Assembly (NCBI GenBank): GCA_964019335.1
Contig: OZ025657.1
Location: 744,001 to 808,000, forward strand
Source of the DNA: Diplonema japonicum
Lineage: Eukaryota > Euglenozoa > Diplonemea > Diplonemida > Diplonemidae
DNA length: 64,000 nucleotides
Reading direction: 5' to 3'
Part shown: positions 59,676 to 64,000 of the stretch, one piece after another
Layout of the letters: every line of letters starts with the position of its first letter
How positions within the stretch are numbered: position 1 is the first letter of the stretch
Position numbers and translations under genes: made by a program
The notes under the pieces: model-generated
The model's database searches: none
Told to the model about the DNA's origin: nothing
What the model saw: the letters and a program-made list of their open reading frames with translations, nothing else

Positions 59676-60893
59676 ATGAAGAAGCTGACCGTAGCGTTGG
59701 GCCTCATCGTCACTATGGCAGTTGCAATGACGAGCACTATGTGGTGGGAGGTAAGGGGTGAGGTGGTACCTGAAGAAAAATCTGTGCTAAAAGTAGCGCC
59801 GGTCTTAGAGCATACAACCGTTCCAGTTCCAATGACACAGCCGGAGCGCTCGAAAGATCCCTGCGGGATAGTTGTAGGAGATGTTGCGAAGTTTAAATCC
59901 TTGCACCATGGCATATACCTTGTCAAGATCGCTGGCGGTGCAAAGTACGTAATAAAACCCGAATGCCGACCGGCAGCCAAGTGGCATGGACAACAGGGTT
60001 GGTCTGAGATTGCAGTGCACCAGTTGTCAAAGCTCATTTTTGGTGAGAACAACACGGTGCCTTGCGCAAAAGGCATTACATTAGACCTCCCCGAGAGGTT
60101 CCGGTCAGAGGTGCACTCCGATCGCTGCGGCATGGTCGAAGAAGGAAGAATCGAAGGAGTTGCCATGTCGTTTACGCCGCACGAGGAGAAAGCGCTGGAC
60201 GCCATTAAAGCAATGAAGAAGTCGTTTCTGAAGTACCTAGAACCCCATAACACAGTCCCTGCCCGGGATCTCGTCTTTGTGCGAGACATAAGCAACGTCC
60301 TTGTTCTCGACTACGTTGTGCTCAACCCGGACCGGGAAGATAAGAACTGGTTCTTTAGCCCTTCACGGAGAGTTATTTCTATGGATAACGGCTGGGCTTT
60401 TGTGGGAAATGGCTATGGTGAGTCTGTGTGCGGAAGCTACGATGGTTACTTGACCTGCCCCCCTCTTTTGCGGCATCTGACAAATAAGGATTGCAATAAA
60501 AAAACCCTGAAGTTCTGTTTGTTCAGTTCTAAAACACGCGATGCGTTACAGGCCTTGCTCTCTTCATGGCACACCTCGGGGCCTGCATGGTCAGAGCATC
60601 TGCTTGCCGATCCTGTCGTTTCACATCTCTTCCGAGACCATGCTGGCTGGGCAGCGAAGGCCCCGAAACACAAGCAACAGCCCAATGCCCTGTACAACAC
60701 AGCCTTGGCAAGGTTCTTTCAAAATTGTGACGGTGTGGGAAACGGTGAAGGTGCAACACCGAGAGATATAGTTAAGTGGATGCAGGATGGTGTAGAGCAC
60801 AGAGTACGAGAGTTGCTACAACACATCGACAGGTGTGTTGTGGACTACGGTGCAGACTACGTGTTCCAGGTGAGCAATGCTGAGAGTAAGTAG
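59676..60893 (+). CDS. Fam20/four-jointed-like secretory-pathway kinase
   Basis: 405 residues, ATG 59676 to TAG 60891-60893. An N-terminal signal anchor (LTVALGLIVTMAVAMTSTMWW) implies a type II membrane or secreted protein of the ER/Golgi. The catalytic part has the marks of the Fam20 family: a Lys-containing strand (YVIKPECR), LDYVVLNPDREDKNW with the likely catalytic Asp D219 and metal-binding Asn N224, and MDNGWAF with D237 as the metal-binding Asp in place of DFG. Paired Cys residues (CGSYDGYLTC, CNKKTLKFC) fit a lumenal enzyme. Fam20 kinases phosphorylate secreted proteins or glycan xylose; the substrate here is unknown. A possible target class, heavily secreted surface proteins, is encoded in the same window. 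The reading CAG|GTGAG at 60867-60874 suggests a splice site but no sensible exon follows. Confidence 0.75.
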   Translation: MKKLTVALGLIVTMAVAMTSTMWWEVRGEVVPEEKSVLKVAPVLEHTTVPVPMTQPERSKDPCGIVVGDVAKFKSLHHGIYLVKIAGGAKYVIKPECRPAAKWHGQQGWSEIAVHQLSKLIFGENNTVPCAKGITLDLPERFRSEVHSDRCGMVEEGRIEGVAMSFTPHEEKALDAIKAMKKSFLKYLEPHNTVPARDLVFVRDISNVLVLDYVVLNPDREDKNWFFSPSRRVISMDNGWAFVGNGYGESVCGSYDGYLTCPPLLRHLTNKDCNKKTLKFCLFSSKTRDALQALLSSWHTSGPAWSEHLLADPVVSHLFRDHAGWAAKAPKHKQQPNALYNTALARFFQNCDGVGNGEGATPRDIVKWMQDGVEHRVRELLQHIDRCVVDYGADYVFQVSNAESK

Positions 60894-60946
60894 TAACAAA
60901 TGAGAATAATAAAAACCAATTTCATTTTCAAAACGCCAACAAGCAC

Positions 60947-60951
60947 CACAG
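60947..60951 (+). promoter_or_regulatory. Candidate trans-splice acceptor of the zinc-ribbon/SPRY gene
   Basis: CACAG eight bases before ATG 60960 in a 66-bp gap. Its use removes the in-frame ATG at 60900 and fixes the start at the Cys-rich N-terminus. Confidence 0.5.
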
Positions 60952-60959
60952 GTGGCGAC

Positions 60960-61772
60960 ATGGAAACGCCGACTACTAGTTGCGGCGCTTGCGGGAGTGT
61001 GATCCCCGCGGTGTCTTTATATTGTTTAGTGTGCGGTGCTGAGCAGACCCAGGCACGAGGGACATCGCACGATCCTCGTGCATTGCTGTACTGGGCTGCT
61101 AAAGAGCTGAAGCTACCGGGCGAAGTATTAAGAGAGATTACAGAGTGGGCACCAAGAGGGCTGAAGGGAAAGAGTTCTAGGTGGTCGCCGCACCATATCA
61201 AACTGCTAGCAACGAAAGAGCACACCAAGCTTCTGTTCCCAGAAACGCATCAGGGGGAGGACGACGACGACGATGCTTGTGAGGAATTTGGGGGCTACGC
61301 TGCTATGTGGAACAGGAGCGTGCCCCCTATGTGGGGGATGTCGATATTTTCTGTTCTTTTGAAAACCTCTTGTGCGTCTCTCTTGGAGAACATTTATCTA
61401 TTCGGGATCTGTAAACCTACCGATTTCAGCCACAGCCGGCATCGTGCCCATGATGAGTCGCACGGCCCTCTGCGTTCGTACCCCACCTCGTGCTATGCGC
61501 TGCTGATAGGAGGAGGAAAGGGTGGTGTCCACCTCACACACGACGGCCTTGGGATGAACACTGCCCGTCTCAACGACACTTTCCTCAAGGAGTCCGACCG
61601 CGTACTCATCACGCTGGCTGTGGACACCTTACAGGGGACGGCCCTGTTCTCACTGAATGGTGTTTCCATCACTTCGTCACCTCTTGTCTTGCCTGAAGAG
61701 TACGTCACCACAGCATCTTACCCCTTTGTTGTTCTCAACACGGCAGGTGACAGCGTTGAATGGATACAGTGA
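60960..61772 (+). CDS. Zinc-ribbon and SPRY-like protein
   Basis: 270 residues, ATG 60960 to TGA 61770-61772. The N-terminus carries a zinc ribbon, CGACGSVIPAVSLYCLVCGAE (two C-x2-C pairs). A short helical stretch follows (LLYWAAKELKLPGEVLREI), then an acidic loop (GEDDDDDACEE). The rest is beta-rich and resembles a SPRY/B30.2-type sandwich: YALLIGGGKGGVHLTHDGLG, then ITLAVDTLQGTALFSLNGVS, the form of the SPRY strand that ends in an F-x-x-N-G-x turn, and a closing YPFVVLNTAGDSVEW. SPRY domains bind peptides; the zinc ribbon could bind ubiquitin or protein. Function unknown. An in-frame ATG at 60900 would add 20 residues but lies before the acceptor. Confidence 0.7.
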   Translation: METPTTSCGACGSVIPAVSLYCLVCGAEQTQARGTSHDPRALLYWAAKELKLPGEVLREITEWAPRGLKGKSSRWSPHHIKLLATKEHTKLLFPETHQGEDDDDDACEEFGGYAAMWNRSVPPMWGMSIFSVLLKTSCASLLENIYLFGICKPTDFSHSRHRAHDESHGPLRSYPTSCYALLIGGGKGGVHLTHDGLGMNTARLNDTFLKESDRVLITLAVDTLQGTALFSLNGVSITSSPLVLPEEYVTTASYPFVVLNTAGDSVEWIQ

Positions 61773-61823
61773 GGAGGTTGTTTATTATGTGAATACATTA
61801 CACAGTACCATGTAACACCACAC

Positions 61824-61828
61824 CACAG
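61824..61828 (+). promoter_or_regulatory. Candidate trans-splice acceptor of the coiled-coil gene
   Basis: CACAG 15 nt before ATG 61844 in a 71-bp gap. An ATG directly followed by TAA at 61810 lies upstream of this site and would be removed by its use. Confidence 0.5.
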
Positions 61829-61843
61829 GAGTCTATCAATAGT

Positions 61844-64000
61844 ATGGAGGCGGAAAAGATAACAGCCCTTGAGGCGGAGCTCCGAACATGGAAAGAGAAG
61901 GCCGGTGAGCTGGAGTCACAAAAAGCTGAGCTGGAGAGCAGAGAGATACGATTGGGAAAGAGGGTGATGAAGGAAATCGAGGAAAAGGAAGGAATGTCCA
62001 AGAGCGTGATAGAAGCCGAAAGAAGAGAGCATGCCAGCGAGGTGCTGAAATTCAAGAGTCAGATAGAAAGTTTGAAAGCAGCGGAAGTATCCGCTAAAGC
62101 GAAGTTGAGCCACGTGGAGACTGTTGAGGTGAAGAGGTTGGAGGCGAAAATCGAGTCTATCGACACAGAACTCAAGCTGGCGAAGAACGGCTACACAGAC
62201 TTACAGGAGAGGCTTCAGCAGGATACAGCTGAAAAGAATACGGAATTGGCGAAAGCGCTGGAGGAGAAGCGTTTTGCAAACACGGAGAAAATCACAGCTA
62301 TCTCGTCGAAGGAGGTGATGGAAAAGCGCCTGCAGCACCTAATGGAATCCGTCACATCGCATGAAGGGAGCCTGCAAGAGATGAAGGAGATGTCAAAAAA
62401 GCTCAAAAAAGAAACAAGTGAACGCGAGAGCTCGCTGCGAAGGGAAGTCAGACAACTGAAGTCGGCAACACGCTCTTTCGAAAACGAAATTGCCACTCTT
62501 AAGAAACAGCACGAAGTGTCAAAAGAAGAGGCAACGCAAGCCGAGGACAAAGTGCAACGTCTCAAGATCAAGCTGCAAGAGATGGGCATTGCTCACGCCA
62601 AGGATACAGAGGCAATGGAAAAGGAGAGGAGGTTTGCTGAGAATGAGGTTGAGAGAATGCGCCTCTTCGCTCAGAGGTTGGAGGAAGGCAAGACGGATAC
62701 CGAAATAGTTAAGAGACTCCTCGGTGACTCATGCCACCTTGATGAGACAGCCTTGCAAAAGTTAGCCACAGCACAGCGTCTTGTTGCAGACGAGCTTGAC
62801 TTAAACATGACGAACGCCTACAGCAAGTGGCTGGAGATGCGGCAGAGGCTTCAGGCGACCGAGAGCGAGAACAGCAGGCTGATTGACAACCACGCGGCCA
62901 CAGTCGAAGCGTGCGAGACCATGGCACCCGCTATCTTTAACCAACACCGTGAATGCCAGCAACTGATTAAGCAGCAGTACAAGCTCCAATCAAGCAACAC
63001 CCAGTTGTCGAAATCCTACTATGAGGCGCAGAGCGCTCTGTGTGCAGAGAGGAAGAAGTCAACTGAGAGCGAAAAACAAGTGAAAATACTCGAAGAGCAG
63101 TTGAAGGAAATTCAAGGCCAGTTGCGGAAGTGGGTGCAAGAGCCGATCGAAACCGAAAATAAAACCAAGGAAGCAACTTCGAGAGCTGACCTGGTTCACA
63201 AGCGGAACGTGGAGCTCGAGGAGAAGAATGCCACGTTGAGGGCAAGAATTAAACACGACACAGACAGGGGCACCAGGGAGAGGGAGATTGAAGAGAGGGC
63301 TCGGGAGAAGGTTGAAGCAATCAAACAGGAGTTTGACTATGTGTGCAACGAAAAGGCTCTGTTTTCTGAGCAGCTGGAAGACGTTAGGCAGCAGCGTGAC
63401 AAGGTGTTCAAGCTGCTTAGCGACTACGCCAGCGTGTCTTCTGATGTAGATCTGCAGACGAAGCTCGGCGATGCACAGAAGGAGGGCGGCTTCTCGGTGG
63501 GAGACGTGTCTAGCGAGGTAGGCACCACACTAGGTGCCTTGCAATCCGCGCTTAATGCGGAAGCACTCCAGTGCAAGCCGATCCAGGTGGGTGAGCTGAA
63601 GACGAAGGTAACCGACCTGGAGCTTAAGCTGCAGAACGCCACCGAAAAATTAGAAGATGTGACATCGAGGTACACCGAAGCTGAGGCAGCGCTGCTGAGG
63701 GAGAACGACTACAAAGAGGAACTGCACTGTAAGCTGCAGGAATGCATCGAAGTCTCGACAAAGAGAGCAGAGGACGAAGTCAAAAAGCAGGAAGAAGTTA
63801 CAGAGCTGCACAGAGAGAGGGAGACAGCTCTCTTGGAACTCAGGAGTCTTAAATCTTCTGTCGTGCAGGAGCAGGAAATAGTATGTCTATAGTCATAATA
63901 CAAGTTTTCACAGCGCGGGCTTGCCGAACAGGATATGGCACACTTGAAGGCAGTTAACCAGAATCTCGAAAAGCTTTACAGTCAAGCCGTCGAGGACAAC
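61844..64000 (+). CDS. Long coiled-coil protein, 3' end outside the window
   Basis: Exon 61844-63880 (679 codons), intron 63881-63913 (33 nt, GTATG...CACAG), next exon from 63914 past the window end. The unspliced frame would stop at 63892; splicing continues the heptad pattern (RGLAEQDMAHLKAVNQNLEK). Almost the whole visible protein is charged coiled coil rich in Glu, Lys, Gln and Arg, with a short break near residue 540-590 (about 63460-63620). It could be a flagellar, basal-body or cytoskeletal structural protein, but coiled coils do not reveal the family. No signal or membrane segment. Start at ATG 61844, 71 bp after the previous stop. Confidence 0.8.

Noticed and set aside
60870..60951. 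Cis-intron from CAG|GTGAGC at the end of the Fam20-like gene to the CACAG before the next gene
   Set aside because: Joining would give only a short unrelated tail and would consume the start region of the next gene. The plain stop at 60891-60893 is simpler.
1..64000. CRISPR arrays, insertion sequences, rRNA and tRNA genes
   Set aside because: No repeat-spacer pattern, transposase, rRNA core sequence or cloverleaf was seen on either strand by eye.

Overview
The window is nuclear DNA of a single-celled eukaryote. It uses the standard genetic code: TAA, TAG and TGA all end convincing genes. Every gene I can support lies on the + strand. Cis-introns are tiny (12 of the 13 found are 32-47 nt, the other is 102 nt), 12 of 13 begin GTAT, and all end AG. 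Five neighbouring gene pairs are separated by only 66-71 bp, and most start codons have a CAG or CACAG 3-18 nt upstream. This is the layout expected of a polycistronic transcript matured by spliced-leader trans-splicing. A BILBO1-like flagellar-pocket protein and a leishmanolysin (GP63)-like domain point to Euglenozoa, more likely a diplonemid or euglenid than a kinetoplastid because cis-introns are common. A dinoflagellate or perkinsid is not excluded. The lineage call is inference.

Layout. 1-0.6 kb: 3' end of a K+-dependent Na+/Ca2+ exchanger. 0.6-3.1 kb: low-complexity, homopolymer-rich DNA with one doubtful ORF. 3.1-4.3 kb: EF-hand/coiled-coil protein with an intron made of a CTACA microsatellite. 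4.7-6.8 kb: BILBO1-like protein. 7.2-18.6 kb: a 3,802-aa TRPP/polycystin-2-type channel carrying an N-terminal zinc finger, a very long Ser-rich region with a repeated HHLQGLQ motif, and ankyrin-like repeats. 19.3-53.4 kb: one gene for a secreted multidomain protein of about 11,327 aa. It has a degenerate GP63-like head, C-type lectin, WSC and PAN/apple-like modules, more than 20 D-x-x-G-N beta-sandwich-like modules, kelch repeats, a PPVG repeat, EGF and LamG-like modules, cysteine knots and a split discoidin-like module. 54.4-64 kb: compact array of a PfkB/adenosine-kinase-like enzyme, an unknown protein, a secreted YbjN-domain protein, a LYR-motif mitochondrial protein, a ubiquitin-like/ankyrin protein, a Fam20-like secretory kinase, a zinc-ribbon/SPRY-like protein and a long coiled-coil protein running off the end.

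How they may work together. The first half looks enriched for flagellar and cell-surface functions: calcium exchanger, EF-hand protein, flagellar-pocket scaffold, polycystin channel and a giant extracellular protein. WSC and C-type lectin modules also occur in the ectodomain of polycystin-1, the partner of polycystin-2. The adjacency of a TRPP channel gene and a giant WSC/C-type-lectin protein gene is therefore the most interesting proposal here: a possible protist polycystin-like sensory pair. The second half is mostly housekeeping and organelle genes.
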